From Chloroflexota bacterium (GTDB taxonomy: Bacteria > Chloroflexota > Anaerolineae > J102): a stretch of DNA of 64,000 nucleotides. The DNA lies in contig JAADII010000025.1 in assembly GCA_013151415.1 (NCBI GenBank), positions 1 to 64,000 on the forward strand, in the 5' to 3' direction. The position numbers were made by a program, and so were the translations under genes. The notes beneath the pieces are model-generated. The model worked only from the letters and a program-made list of their open reading frames with translations. It searched no databases and was not told the DNA's origin. Positions 28,893-37,583 of the stretch are shown here, in pieces (the stretch's first letter is position 1; every line of letters begins with the position of its first letter).

Positions 28893-28922
28893 TGGACAAG
28901 AAGAGCGTTTCTCTGCTACAAT
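28893..28922 (+). promoter_or_regulatory. Promoter giving a leaderless selA transcript
   Basis: TGGACA (28893-28898), an 18-nt spacer and TACAAT (28917-28922); the selA ATG begins 7 nt after the box. Confidence 0.6.
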
Positions 28923-28928
28923 GACATT

Positions 28929-30302
28929 ATGACAAATCCTTTCCGTCAGCTTCCCAGCATCGACCGGTTGCTCGCCCGGCCTGAATTGGTCGAGACCATC
29001 GCCATGTATGGTCGAGCGGGCGTGCGCGATATCGCGCGCGATTTGCTGGGAGAAACTCGCGTCGCGATTCGGAAGGGAGCGACGCCGCCCGAGATCGATG
29101 AGCTCATCACCCAATTGCTGGCGCGCATTCGTCGCGAGTTCTCCCCCTCTCTGCGATCCGCGCTCAACGCGACCGGCGTCATCATCCACACCAATTTGGG
29201 TCGCGCGCCCCTGTCGTTGGCTGCTCGCGAGGCCATGATGGCTGCGGCCGCAGGGTACGGCAATCTCGAATACGATTTGGAACAGGGCCGCCGCGGCAGC
29301 CGATACGTCCACGCCGAACGTCTTCTTTGCCGGCTGACCGGGGCCGAGGCCGCATTGGTGGTGAATAACAACGCCGCGGCCGTGACTTTGGTTTTGCGTC
29401 ATTTGGCCCGCGGCCGCGAGGTGATTATTTCGCGAGGGGAGTTGGTGGAAATCGGCGGCGGTTTTCGCATTCCCGACATTTTGCAACAGAGCGGCGCGCG
29501 ACTGGTGGAGGTGGGAACCACGAACCGCACCCGCCTGGCCGATTATGCAATCGCGCTCGGTTCCGACACAGCCGCCATTCTAAAAGTGCATCAATCCAAT
29601 TTCCGTATTGTCGGTTTCAGTGAAAGCGCGTCTCTGGCGGAATTGGTGAGGCTGGTCAATGATTGGGTTTGGCCTGTTCCCGTAATCAACGATTTGGGCA
29701 GTGGAACATTGCTCGATACGCGACCCTTTGGTCTGGCTTATGAGCCGACCGTGCAAGATAGCGTGCAGGCCGGAGCCAACATCACCACTTTTAGTGGCGA
29801 TAAGCTGCTTGGCGGCCCCCAGGCGGGCGTCATAGTGGGCGATAAAGCCATTATCGAGGCATTAAAACTCGAGCCATTGACGCGCGCCATGCGCGTGGAT
29901 AAGATCACCCTGGCCGCGCTTCAGGCCACGCTCATGGCTTATGCGCGCGAAACAGCTGTTGAAGAAATTCCGGTGTGGCGTATGATCGCCGCTCAACCCG
30001 AGGCCCTGGCCCATCGCGCTGAGAGTTGGGCCGACGCGTTGGTTGCAGCCGGATTGCCGGTCGAATTACGACCTGGGCAAAGCGCGATCGGTGGCGGCGC
30101 TTTGCCCGGCCAAACCCTGCCCACCACCTTATTAGCGGTTTTGAGCGATAAACCGCAATCTCTGGCCGCGCGTTTGCGAGCAAACGATCCCCCAGTGGTT
30201 GCCCGTATTGAAGAAGACGCCGTAGTGTTCGACCCGCGCACCATCTCGCCTGATGAAGAGCCGGGGCTCCTTCGCGCCATTCAAGATGCTTGGGCGCAAT
30301 AG
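28929..30302 (+). CDS. selA: L-seryl-tRNA(Sec) selenium transferase
   Basis: The 457-residue protein is full length. It has the family's N-terminal RQLPSIDRLL, the core TGVIIHTNLGRAPLS and NLEYDLEQGRRGSR, VVNNNAAAV, and the PLP-lysine motif FSGDKLLGGPQAG at about 295. SelA is a decameric PLP enzyme that converts Ser-tRNA(Sec) to Sec-tRNA(Sec) with selenophosphate. selB, selD and tRNA-Sec are not in the window, and I saw no UGA-interrupted gene here, so the rest of the pathway must lie elsewhere if it is active. The gene has its own promoter with no room for a ribosome-binding site. Confidence 0.95.
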   Translation: MTNPFRQLPSIDRLLARPELVETIAMYGRAGVRDIARDLLGETRVAIRKGATPPEIDELITQLLARIRREFSPSLRSALNATGVIIHTNLGRAPLSLAAREAMMAAAAGYGNLEYDLEQGRRGSRYVHAERLLCRLTGAEAALVVNNNAAAVTLVLRHLARGREVIISRGELVEIGGGFRIPDILQQSGARLVEVGTTNRTRLADYAIALGSDTAAILKVHQSNFRIVGFSESASLAELVRLVNDWVWPVPVINDLGSGTLLDTRPFGLAYEPTVQDSVQAGANITTFSGDKLLGGPQAGVIVGDKAIIEALKLEPLTRAMRVDKITLAALQATLMAYARETAVEEIPVWRMIAAQPEALAHRAESWADALVAAGLPVELRPGQSAIGGGALPGQTLPTTLLAVLSDKPQSLAARLRANDPPVVARIEEDAVVFDPRTISPDEEPGLLRAIQDAWAQ

Positions 30303-30354
30303 AAAAAAGCGCATTCAATCGACTCACCATATGGTTTCTCATGAGGTTGGCGTC

Positions 30355-30360
30355 TATAAT
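30355..30360 (+). promoter_or_regulatory. -10 box before the aconitase-X small subunit
   Basis: A perfect TATAAT 40 nt before the start codon; no good -35 is seen, so this is tentative. Confidence 0.35.
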
Positions 30361-30399
30361 TGGGAAAGGCGACACCTTAACACACCATAGAGGATCATC

Positions 30400-30804
30400 A
30401 TGAAAATCAAACTTACCGGCCGGGTGATTCGCGCCGGTCGGGTTGAAGGAGAAGCTCTGGTGAGCCATGCTCCCATCGGTTTTTTGGGCGGCGTCGACCC
30501 AGAAACCGGCGTCATCCTCGATCCCAACCATCCTCTTAAGGGCAAGTCCATTGCCGGAAAGATATTGGTTTTTCCTCATGGCAAGGGTTCAACCGTTGGC
30601 TCATATACGATCTTGCGTCTGGCCCGTTCGGGCGCGGCGCCTCTGGCCATGATCAACGCCAATTCCGAGGCCATCACGGCGGTGGGCGCCATTATCGCCG
30701 ATATCCCTATGATCGATCAGGTGGACATTTATCATTTTCGCACCGGCGATCTTGTTCGCATCGAGAATGAGCGCATTGAAATCGTGCGGGAAAATAATCT
30801 ATAA
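30400..30804 (+). CDS. Aconitase X swivel-domain (small) subunit, DUF126
   Basis: The 134-residue protein has the AcnX small-subunit marks: GEALVSHAPIGFLGGVDPETG, the swivel-loop motif FPHGKGSTVGSY with the conserved Ser, and PLAMINANSE. It pairs with the large subunit encoded at 31650. Characterised AcnX enzymes are cis-3-hydroxy-L-proline dehydratases (bacteria) or mevalonate-5-phosphate dehydratases (archaea); the sequence alone does not decide. AGAGGATC before the ATG is a reasonable ribosome-binding site. The two subunit genes are interrupted by an inverted lipoprotein gene. Confidence 0.9.
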   Translation: MKIKLTGRVIRAGRVEGEALVSHAPIGFLGGVDPETGVILDPNHPLKGKSIAGKILVFPHGKGSTVGSYTILRLARSGAAPLAMINANSEAITAVGAIIADIPMIDQVDIYHFRTGDLVRIENERIEIVRENNL

Positions 30805-30819
30805 CATATGATTGTCCGC

Positions 30820-31590
30820 TCATTCGATGGGCGAGAGCCATCGATCTTCGCCGTCGCCTTCTGCGGCCCAGCCCACCAATCCATCGGCCCTTTGCACTCG
30901 CCACCAGCGGAAGCCGTCCACCACAACCGGCCCGCCAATCACTGCAAAGCGCGTCCCGCGGAGCACCCGTCGCGCGCGCAAAGATGATTTGCTGGGTTCA
31001 TAACGCACGGCCAGTGAACGGCCAAACTGCACCGTGACCATGACTGTGTCGCCCAAACGCACAGGTCGGTTCACGGGTCGTGGCTCGCCAATGTCGCCAT
31101 TCACCCATAGGTCTTCGCCATCGCCCCCCGCGACCCACCCCGCGCGACCATAGCCATCATCCACCCGCCACCAAATATAACCGTCGGCCTGTACAGGCCC
31201 TTCGACCACCGTCACCAATACACCCGCACCAAAGCGCCCCAGGCGTTTGGCCTTGGTGGAGGGCGCTTCGCGAATGTTCAATCCGGTGCGGGCCACGATG
31301 CGAGCCGGTTGACCAAGTGCGATATTGCCCGGTGGAGTGGGGGTCGCGGTCGGTTGGTCTGGCTCAGGAGATGCAGCGGCATTCAACTGTTTTGTCGCCG
31401 TCTGCATCAGTGATATAGCCTGGGGTCGAGGGCGCGGCGTAGGCGTGCTCGTTGGCCGTCGTGGCGTGGGTGTGGGCCAGGGGGTGGGCGTTGCGTTGGG
31501 GCGAGGCGCGAAGCTGCCGCAAGCCAGACTGGTTGTCAGGAGCAGTAAAATGGCGAAAAGCCCACGGATTTGGTGAGCGCGTTCCCTCAT
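30820..31590 (-). CDS. Lipoprotein with two bacterial SH3 domains
   Basis: The 256-residue protein opens with a lipoprotein signal (basic start, hydrophobic 11-22, lipobox SLAC-G). A Pro/Thr-rich spacer (about 27-90) follows, then two SH3b-type repeats with matching ends: GLNIREAPSTKAKRLG ... WWRVDDGYGRAGWVAGGDGEDLW, and VRYEPSKSSLRARRVL ... WWRVQRADGLVGWAAEGDGEDRW. It should be membrane-anchored outside the cell, with SH3b domains binding wall or other surface partners. It stands alone, antisense to the genes on both sides, and separates the two aconitase-X subunits. The long P/T spacer is typical of several exported proteins in this window. Confidence 0.85.
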   Translation of the reverse strand: MRERAHQIRGLFAILLLLTTSLACGSFAPRPNATPTPWPTPTPRRPTSTPTPRPRPQAISLMQTATKQLNAAASPEPDQPTATPTPPGNIALGQPARIVARTGLNIREAPSTKAKRLGRFGAGVLVTVVEGPVQADGYIWWRVDDGYGRAGWVAGGDGEDLWVNGDIGEPRPVNRPVRLGDTVMVTVQFGRSLAVRYEPSKSSLRARRVLRGTRFAVIGGPVVVDGFRWWRVQRADGLVGWAAEGDGEDRWLSPIE

Positions 31591-31614
31591 AGAGATGCAA
31601 GGATAGTTTTCTTT

Positions 31615-31643
31615 TCGACATCTGTCAAGCGCTGCGATACAAT
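31615..31643 (+). promoter_or_regulatory. Promoter giving a leaderless aconitase-X large-subunit transcript
   Basis: TCGACA (31615-31620), a 17-nt spacer and TACAAT (31638-31643); the ATG begins 7 nt after the box. The lipoprotein gene starts 25 nt away on the other strand. Confidence 0.6.
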
Positions 31644-31649
31644 GGTCTT

Positions 31650-32933
31650 ATGACGGATCTGAATCTCACCTCTGAAGAGCAAGCTTTGCTGGAAGGCGCA
31701 GCCGGGCCGGGCGTGCAACGCGCGATGGAAATTGTGGTTGCATTGGGCCGTATTTATGGCGCGGCCGATCTGGTTCCGGTTGAGCATGTGCAGATTTCCG
31801 GCGTCAGTTACAAAAATTTGGGTGATGCGGGCGTGGCTTTTTTGCACGAGTGGGCCGGGCAAGGCGCAAAGGTGCGCGTGCCCACCACCTTGAATCCCGC
31901 CGGCATGGAGTTGGCGCGCTGGCAAGAAATGGGTTTTGATGCCGAATTCGCTCGCCCTCAGCTGGCGGCCATCGATGCTTTTGTTCGCATGGGCGTTGTT
32001 CCCACTATGTCATGCACGCCCTATCTCTTTCCCAACTACGCGCCGCGTCGCGGCGCACATTTGGCCTGGGCCGAGTCTAGTGCGGTGGTGTGGGCCAATT
32101 CGGTGGTGGGGGCGTTTACGAATCGGGAAGGCGGCCCAAGCGCGTTGGCCGCGGCTATTGTGGGGCGCACGGCCCGTTATGGTTATCACTTGCCCGAACA
32201 ACGTCGGGCCACTCATGTAATCGAGATCCGTTGTCCGGTTAAGAGCATCGCCGATTTTGGAGCACTGAGTTATGTGGTGGGCAAGGCCGTGGGCGATGGC
32301 GTCCCCTATTTTGTGGATCTGGCAAGTTGGTTGCCTCCTCTGCCTGATGACTTAACCGAGGGTGGCGCGGCCGGTGATCGCCTGAAAACCTTGGGCGCGG
32401 GGTTGGCCGCGTATGGCGCGGTGGCACTCTACCATATCGAGGGTTACACGCCCGAAGCTCGCGATTTGGGAAGAAAACTGCTTTCGTCGCATGCCAAGCG
32501 GTTGGTGGTTGAAAGCCTGGACGAAGGCTACGCGGTCATGGATGCGAATCCTGAAACCACTGAAATTGATCTGGTGACCATTGGCTGCCCACACGCATCG
32601 TTGAGCGAATTGCGTCGCGTGGCCGAGCGTTTGCGCGGGGAGCGTCTGCGCGCGCGGCTATGGGTGACCACGGCCCGGCTCACTCGAGAGCGGGCCGAAG
32701 CCGAGGGATTGGTGCGTATTATCGAGGAGGCCGGAGGCGAGGTTGTGGCCGACACTTGCGCCGTGGTTGCGCCTATTCGCGGCCTGGGAGTTCGGCGCAT
32801 GGCCACCAATGCAGGGAAGATGGCCTGCTATGCGCCCATGCATAGCGGTGTGGAAATGCGTTATGGCACGCTCGACCAATGTTTGGAAGCGGCGATTCGG
32901 GGTTCGTGGCCCAAGGCATTGTCAGATCAATGA
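31650..32933 (+). CDS. Aconitase X catalytic (large) subunit, DUF521
   Basis: The 427-residue protein is a complete AcnX large subunit: VQISGVSYKNLGDAG, VPTTLNPAGMEL, the Fe-S Cys in PTMSCTPYLFPN, WAESSAVVWANSVVGAFTNREGGPSAL, and the late Cys residues in VTIGCPHAS, ADTCAVVAP and GKMACYAP. With the DUF126 subunit it dehydrates a hydroxy acid or hydroxyproline using an Fe-S cluster. Mevalonate or hydroxyproline genes that would settle the substrate are absent from the window. It has its own promoter, about 850 nt after the small subunit gene, so the subunits are made from separate transcripts. Confidence 0.92.
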   Translation: MTDLNLTSEEQALLEGAAGPGVQRAMEIVVALGRIYGAADLVPVEHVQISGVSYKNLGDAGVAFLHEWAGQGAKVRVPTTLNPAGMELARWQEMGFDAEFARPQLAAIDAFVRMGVVPTMSCTPYLFPNYAPRRGAHLAWAESSAVVWANSVVGAFTNREGGPSALAAAIVGRTARYGYHLPEQRRATHVIEIRCPVKSIADFGALSYVVGKAVGDGVPYFVDLASWLPPLPDDLTEGGAAGDRLKTLGAGLAAYGAVALYHIEGYTPEARDLGRKLLSSHAKRLVVESLDEGYAVMDANPETTEIDLVTIGCPHASLSELRRVAERLRGERLRARLWVTTARLTRERAEAEGLVRIIEEAGGEVVADTCAVVAPIRGLGVRRMATNAGKMACYAPMHSGVEMRYGTLDQCLEAAIRGSWPKALSDQ

Positions 32934-33128
32934 GATGGTTTTTTCAATTCGGAGGCAATGATCTGGGTTTGGGTTCACGCGCTTTGTTGGCCTCATGGCG
33001 CGTGGGCGGGTCTTATATGTTTTTCAGGTAGTTGTTGGCCCAGCTTACAAACAGAGATTCTCTAAACTCATAAAATGATGGGGCGGTTCAATATTTCCAT
33101 ATTTCATCAATCAACGTCGAGGTCATTC

Positions 33129-33851
33129 ATGACAGGAAAACCTCTTTTGCTCCTGCTTATTGCGTCGGCTGCGCTTCTGCTTGCGGCCTGCGCTTCGACA
33201 AGCCCGCCCACACCCGCCCCCACCCCAATTCCCACGCCCGAGCTTGCCCAAGGTGAACCCTCTCAGCCAGCATCGACTGCTCAGCTTCGCACTTTCGTCA
33301 TCGATCCTGCTGCAAGCGAGGTCCGATATGAAGTGGACGAAGAGTTTTTTAGCGAAGCTGTCAGCCGTCTTGGCAAGAAGCTAGGCTTTTTCCGCGCGGT
33401 GGGGCGAACCAATGCTATCGAGGGACAGCTCGTCGTTCTTGACGATTCGCCTCCACAGGTCAAATCCGGCGAGTTTAGCGTAGATATCAGCACCCTCAAA
33501 AGCGATGATAGCCGTCGAGACCGAAAAATACGCGAAGATTTTTTGGAATCGGCCCGATACCCTATCGCCACCTTTCGCATCACTTCGGTCGAGGGCCTGC
33601 CTCAACAGTATGTCGAGGGTGAAAAGGTGCGGTTTCAGATGACGGGAGATATGACCATACGCGAGATCACCATTCCCGTTACATGGAATGTCGAAGCGGC
33701 GTATAAAGAGGGAGCGCTTACGGGCGAGGCGCAGACCCTCATTTATATGAAAAATTTCGGTTTTATGCCTCCCGAAATCCCCGGCTTCATGACAGTGACC
33801 GATGGCGTCACGCTGGTGGTGCGCTTCAAGGCCGTGGAGCAGAGCCCATAA
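33129..33851 (+). CDS. YceI-family lipoprotein
   Basis: The 240-residue protein starts with a lipoprotein signal (LLLLLIASAALLLAAC), a short P/T spacer, and a YceI lipocalin-like domain (about 55-240: FVIDPAASEVRYEV, SGEFSVDISTLKSDDSRRDRKIREDFLESARYPIATF, GDMTIREITIPVTWNVEA). YceI proteins bind amphiphilic molecules such as polyisoprenoids; here it would be anchored at the outer face. ATG 33129 has GAGG 6 nt upstream and gives a proper signal; the longer frame from 33075 would spoil it. A terminator follows. Confidence 0.9.
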   Translation: MTGKPLLLLLIASAALLLAACASTSPPTPAPTPIPTPELAQGEPSQPASTAQLRTFVIDPAASEVRYEVDEEFFSEAVSRLGKKLGFFRAVGRTNAIEGQLVVLDDSPPQVKSGEFSVDISTLKSDDSRRDRKIREDFLESARYPIATFRITSVEGLPQQYVEGEKVRFQMTGDMTIREITIPVTWNVEAAYKEGALTGEAQTLIYMKNFGFMPPEIPGFMTVTDGVTLVVRFKAVEQSP

Positions 33852-33857
33852 GCAAGG

Positions 33858-33905
33858 CGCCAGGTGAATCGCACACTCGGGTGCAACTCACCTGGCGTTA
33901 TTGTT
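33858..33905 (+). terminator. Terminator after the YceI gene
   Basis: CGCCAGGTGA (33858-33867) pairs perfectly with TCACCTGGCG (33888-33897), followed by a T-rich stretch. Confidence 0.75.
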
Positions 33906-33943
33906 TCATTCCTTGTGCGCCTTCACCCGAGATTGATCAAAGT

Positions 33944-34771
33944 TCAGTTGGAATTTTGGGGTTGCACCGGGTCCAACACCTCACCCTCCACGGCTTCGAT
34001 CTCTGCCCCCGGGTCCTCCTCGGGCATGAGGATGGCCGCGATAATGTAGAGAATGACGCCCGTGCCCAAACTACCGATGCTAAACAGGGCCCAAAGAATG
34101 CGCACGATGGCCGGATCGATGTTCAAGGAGCGGGCGATCCCGCCGCACACGCCCAATAACATGCGGTCGTCGCGGCTACGCCGCAAAGGAAGGCGTCGTC
34201 GCGTTTCCAAAACCGTTTGTTTCACGCTTTCGGCGTCGGGCGCGCGAACCTTCATGTTTTGCGCCAACTCAATATCCTTGCCGCTGTGTCGTAAGAGCAG
34301 ATAACCGGCTACGATAAGCAAGAGGGGCCAGAATAACACACTGGCCACAGCCCAAAATGCGCCCCACACTCGCGGCAAGACGCCTGTATTGGCCAGCAAC
34401 CATAGCGCGCCCAGCGCTATAAGGATGTAAGCCGCCTTGGTTGCGGCCTCTTCGCCCAGATCGATGACCGCTTTCTCTATTCGGCCTGTCGTCTGCGAAC
34501 CAACCGGCAACACCAGCCACAATACGACATAAGGGATCAGCAACAACCCGCCGCTGAGCAGGGCCGCGAAAAGCCAGGCCAAACGGATCAGCACAGGATC
34601 GATATTCAGATATTCGCCCAGCCCGCCACACACTCCGGCCACTCGTTTGTCGGTGGGATGTCGGTATAATGTGCGGGCCCTTTTTTCGGTCTTGGCAGTC
34701 GGGTTCTTAGGGGGAGATTTTTTCTTGACCGGTAAATTGGATTCCACAGAATAGTTGACTTTCGTGGTCAT
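33944..34771 (-). CDS. Membrane protein with two PspC domains
   Basis: The 275-residue protein has a basic N-terminus (1-35), then a PspC domain (RHPTDKRVAGVCGGLGEYLNIDPVLIRLAWL, about 38-92), a central pair of membrane helices (about 112-160), and a second PspC domain near the end (RSRDDRMLLGVCGGIARSLNIDPAIVRILWAL, about 198-250). PspC proteins are membrane-bound envelope-stress components. Duplication of the domain within one protein suggests internal gene duplication. GGAGG lies a few nt before the ATG. Converges with yceI; no Psp partner is near. Confidence 0.87.
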   Translation of the reverse strand: MTTKVNYSVESNLPVKKKSPPKNPTAKTEKRARTLYRHPTDKRVAGVCGGLGEYLNIDPVLIRLAWLFAALLSGGLLLIPYVVLWLVLPVGSQTTGRIEKAVIDLGEEAATKAAYILIALGALWLLANTGVLPRVWGAFWAVASVLFWPLLLIVAGYLLLRHSGKDIELAQNMKVRAPDAESVKQTVLETRRRLPLRRSRDDRMLLGVCGGIARSLNIDPAIVRILWALFSIGSLGTGVILYIIAAILMPEEDPGAEIEAVEGEVLDPVQPQNSN

Positions 34772-34875
34772 GACGCCTCCATTTGCACTTCAGGGCATTG
34801 TCAATCATTTATTCAACCAGCTATACGCAAGCGGAGGGCTTCGGGTCGCGAAAAACGACGTTTCTGTCTTGGTTT

Positions 34876-34907
34876 TGAAACGCGTTCACCTTTTCGAGTG
34901 CGTTTCA
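34876..34907. repeat. Inverted repeat TGAAACGC/GCGTTTCA
   Basis: TGAAACGC (34876-34883) and GCGTTTCA (34900-34907) form a perfect 8-bp inverted pair; TTTTGAAACGC recurs at 35049-35059, close to the pyrG promoter. May be binding sites or decay of an older element. Confidence 0.35.
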
Positions 34908-35079
34908 ATTTCGGGGCAAAAAGCTGCATGTTCATTGCGAAGGGACGTCAGCCCCAAGCCATCGCCAACGCTCAGCGCGGCGTCCACACGGACGTCGGGG
35001 ATGGCTTCGGCCTACGGCCTCGCCATGACGCTTATGAACGCGCTCCCATTTTGAAACGCACCCGTCCAAAACACGCGTT

Positions 35080-35108
35080 TTGACAGCGCGTCTTGCTCAT
35101 GCTATCAT
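35080..35108 (+). promoter_or_regulatory. Promoter of pyrG
   Basis: A perfect TTGACA (35080-35085), a 17-nt spacer and TATCAT (35103-35108). The leader is about 145 nt. Confidence 0.75.
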
Positions 35109-35210
35109 TTTGCATCCCACAGGTTCTTGCTTTGCTTGTGAGAATTCATCACTTCAGCGCATCCACAGCCCGCGCGGTGAACGCGCCCATCTTGATCCTC
35201 AGCTATCCCG

Positions 35211-35245
35211 GACACGGAGAGCCATCTCCGTGTCTCTTCTTTTTG
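35211..35245 (+). terminator. Leader terminator before pyrG (candidate attenuator)
   Basis: GACACGGAGA (35211-35220) pairs perfectly with TCTCCGTGTC (35225-35234) around a 4-nt loop and runs into a T-rich tail (35235-35245), ending 15 nt before the pyrG ATG. Being inside the transcript between promoter and gene, it should control read-through. pyrG attenuation is known in Bacillus, where it depends on a G-rich transcript start; that start is not seen here. Confidence 0.65.
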
Positions 35246-35259
35246 TGAGATAAGACCCC

Positions 35260-36885
35260 ATGACCAAGTACATCTTTGTCACCGGCGGCGTGGTCAGTGG
35301 CCTGGGCAAAGGCGTGACAGCCGCGGCCATTGGTCGTTTGCTCCGCAGTCGCGGCGTCCGCGTGGCCGGACAAAAACTCGATCCCTATCTCAATGTGGAC
35401 CCCGGCACCATGAGCCCCTATCAACACGGCGAGGTGTTCGTCACCGACGACGGTGCGGAGACCGACCTGGACCTGGGGCACTACGAGCGTTTCACCGGCG
35501 TCAACGTCACCAAATCGAGCAATGTCACCAGCGGCCAGATCTACGCCGAAGTCATCGCCAAGGAGCGTCGCGGCGATTATCTGGGCGGCACCATACAGGT
35601 CATCCCTCATGTCACCAACGAGATCAAGCGGCGCATCCTGCTGGTGGCCAGGGAGACCGACGCGGATGTGGTGTTGGTTGAGGTGGGCGGCACGGTGGGC
35701 GACATCGAGGGCCTTCCCTTCCTGGAGGCTCTGCGCCAGATGCGCAAAGATGTGGGACGGGAAAACACGGTCTTTATTCATCTCACATTGCTTCCGCACC
35801 TGGCCGCGACCGGTGAGCTGAAAACCAAACCCACCCAACACAGCGTGCGCGAATTACGCGGCATCGGCATTCAGCCCGATGTGATCTGTTGCCGTTCGGA
35901 TGTGCCGGTGAACGACGAAGTGCGGGATAAAGTGGCGTTGTTTTGCGATGTGGAGCCGCGCGCGGTCATTCCGCTGGTCACGGCTCGCACCATCTACGAA
36001 GTGCCGCTGACGCTGGAAGAGGCGGGGTTGGGCGATTACCTGGTGGAGCGCCTCGAATTGGATGCGCAGCCGCCCGATCTCGATGTGTGGCGCACCATGG
36101 TCGAACGCATCCATGCACCCAAACCTGAGTTGCGGGTGGCTCTTGTGGGGAAATATGTGGCGCTCAAAGACGCTTACATGAGCGTGCGCGAGGCCCTTTT
36201 TCACGCGGGCATTGCACTTAATCGCGATGTCAAAATCGAGTGGATCGATTCGGAAGACCTGGAACGCGGCAAGGAAATGGAACGTTTGGCCAGTGTGTCG
36301 GGCATTGTGGTTCCAGGGGGGTTCGGTTATCGCGGCATCGAGGGCAAGATTGTGGCCGCGCGCTATGCTCGCGAGAACAAAATCCCCTACCTGGGGCTTT
36401 GTTTGGGGATGCAGGTCATGTCCATCGAGTTTGCGCGCTATGTGCTGAAGAGCGATGAACCCAACAGCACCGAGTTCGACCCCACCACCAAGCATCCCGT
36501 CATCTCGCTTATGGCCGATCAGCGCGACATTGTGGAGAAAGGGGGTACCATGCGCCTGGGGTTATATCCGTGTCGGCTCGCGCCGGGCACGCGCGCGCGG
36601 GAGGCTTATGGCGTTGATCTGGTTTATGAGCGCCATCGTCATCGTTGGGAATTCAACAACGCCTACCGCGACGTGCTCGGCCCCGCGGGCATGGTCTTCA
36701 GCGGGCTTAGTCCCAATGGTCATCTGGTGGAAATCGCGGAGTTGAAAGACCATCCTTTCATGCTGGGCAGCCAGTTCCATCCTGAATTCAAGTCACGGCC
36801 CGATCAACCCCATCCGTTGTTCCTCGCCTTTCTCAAGGCGGCCATAACCACGGCCAACAAACAACAATCGACGGCCAAAGATTAA
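35260..36885 (+). CDS. pyrG: CTP synthase
   Basis: The 541-residue enzyme has the N-terminal synthetase domain ([14 protein letters not shown]-loop, [38 protein letters not shown] in family position) and a C-terminal class I glutamine amidotransferase domain with the nucleophile in LGLCLGMQ and the His/Glu pair in QFHPEFKS. It aminates UTP to CTP with glutamine ammonia. Length is normal. It follows an attenuator-like leader and has no close downstream partner; ndk, 170 nt on, has its own promoter. Confidence 0.97.
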   Translation: MTKYIFVTGGVVSGLGKGVTAAAIGRLLRSRGVRVAGQKLDPYLNVDPGTMSPYQHGEVFVTDDGAETDLDLGHYERFTGVNVTKSSNVTSGQIYAEVIAKERRGDYLGGTIQVIPHVTNEIKRRILLVARETDADVVLVEVGGTVGDIEGLPFLEALRQMRKDVGRENTVFIHLTLLPHLAATGELKTKPTQHSVRELRGIGIQPDVICCRSDVPVNDEVRDKVALFCDVEPRAVIPLVTARTIYEVPLTLEEAGLGDYLVERLELDAQPPDLDVWRTMVERIHAPKPELRVALVGKYVALKDAYMSVREALFHAGIALNRDVKIEWIDSEDLERGKEMERLASVSGIVVPGGFGYRGIEGKIVAARYARENKIPYLGLCLGMQVMSIEFARYVLKSDEPNSTEFDPTTKHPVISLMADQRDIVEKGGTMRLGLYPCRLAPGTRAREAYGVDLVYERHRHRWEFNNAYRDVLGPAGMVFSGLSPNGHLVEIAELKDHPFMLGSQFHPEFKSRPDQPHPLFLAFLKAAITTANKQQSTAKD

Positions 36886-36936
36886 CGGCCGCCGGCCTAT
36901 CGAGCGGCAAAGGGAACGAGTTTGACCTTTTTTCCG

Positions 36937-36966
36937 TTGACACGCGGCCGCGGTGCATGGTAGCAT
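36937..36966 (+). promoter_or_regulatory. Promoter of ndk
   Basis: A perfect TTGACA (36937-36942), an 18-nt spacer and TAGCAT (36961-36966), about 90 nt before the ATG. Confidence 0.65.
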
Positions 36967-36989
36967 GACCGCGCTCAACTCATCGTAAT

Positions 36990-37040
36990 GCCAATACCCA
37001 ATATCTAATATCCCAATACCCCAATACCCCAATACCCAAA
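36990..37040. repeat. CCAATACC short tandem repeat in the ndk leader
   Basis: Seven- to eight-nt units (CCAATACC, with variants CAATATCT and TAATATCC) repeat about six times between the ndk promoter and ribosome-binding site. The stretch has few G residues and would be unstructured RNA. Confidence 0.7.
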
Positions 37041-37056
37041 ACGGAGCAACCCTCAC

Positions 37057-37503
37057 ATGGAACGCACATTCGTCATGCTCAAGCCCGATGCGGTTCAGCG
37101 CGGGCTCATCGGTGAAATCATTGCTCGCTTCGAACGCCGCGGTCTCAAGATCGTGGCCATGAAATTCATGCATGTTTCCCGGTCGTTGGCCGAGGAGCAT
37201 TATGCGGTGCACAAAGGGCGTCCTTTTTATGACGGTTTGATCGAATATATCACCTCTGGGCCGGTGGTGGCCATGGTGTTGGAAGGTCCGAACGCGATCA
37301 AGGCCGCGCGCGCGACCATGGGCGCGACCCATCCTCTCGAGGCCGCGCCCGGAACCATCCGCGCGGACTTCGGTCTGGAGATCGGTCGCAATCTCGTTCA
37401 CGGCTCCGACGGTCCCGAAACCGCGGCTTTCGAGATCGGGCTGTGGTTCGGCGACGAAATTCCCGGCTGGGAGCGCGATGTGGATCGTTGGATTCTGGAG
37501 TGA
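37057..37503 (+). CDS. ndk: Nucleoside diphosphate kinase
   Basis: The 148-residue protein starts [17 protein letters not shown] and has the phospho-histidine motif [16 protein letters not shown] near residue 115, preceded by the [17 protein letters not shown] loop. It transfers phosphate between nucleoside tri- and diphosphates. The active-site motif usually reads HGSDS; here the last Ser is Gly, a tolerated change. A GGAG lies about 12 nt before the ATG. Confidence 0.96.
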   Translation: MERTFVMLKPDAVQRGLIGEIIARFERRGLKIVAMKFMHVSRSLAEEHYAVHKGRPFYDGLIEYITSGPVVAMVLEGPNAIKAARATMGATHPLEAAPGTIRADFGLEIGRNLVHGSDGPETAAFEIGLWFGDEIPGWERDVDRWILE

Positions 37504-37564
37504 CGCGACAAACGCGGTTTATGACCGTCCTCTTGCGGATGAGGCGTTTCCCGATACACTGAAG

Positions 37565-37578
37565 ATTCCTTTAGGAAT
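37565..37578 (+). promoter_or_regulatory. Small inverted repeat over the DUF4160 ribosome-binding site
   Basis: ATTCC (37565-37569) and GGAAT (37574-37578) flank TTTA. The right half holds the AGGA ribosome-binding site 7 nt before the ATG at 37584. It could be an operator or an mRNA hairpin. Confidence 0.35.
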
Positions 37579-37583
37579 ACACT

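Larger units (their letters stand above)
28527..28928. other. Divergent intergenic region between hsp20 and selA
   Basis: Contains a TATGAT box on the minus strand near 28624-28629 without a good -35, the GACGAT repeat copy 2 and the selA promoter. I see no gene. Confidence 0.4.
34772..35259. other. Long intergenic region before pyrG
   Basis: The 488 bp hold no convincing gene. They contain an inverted repeat (34876-34907), a further TTTTGAAACGC copy at 35049-35059, AAGCCATC/GATGGCTT fold-back words around 34957-35008, the pyrG promoter and the leader terminator. Confidence 0.5.
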
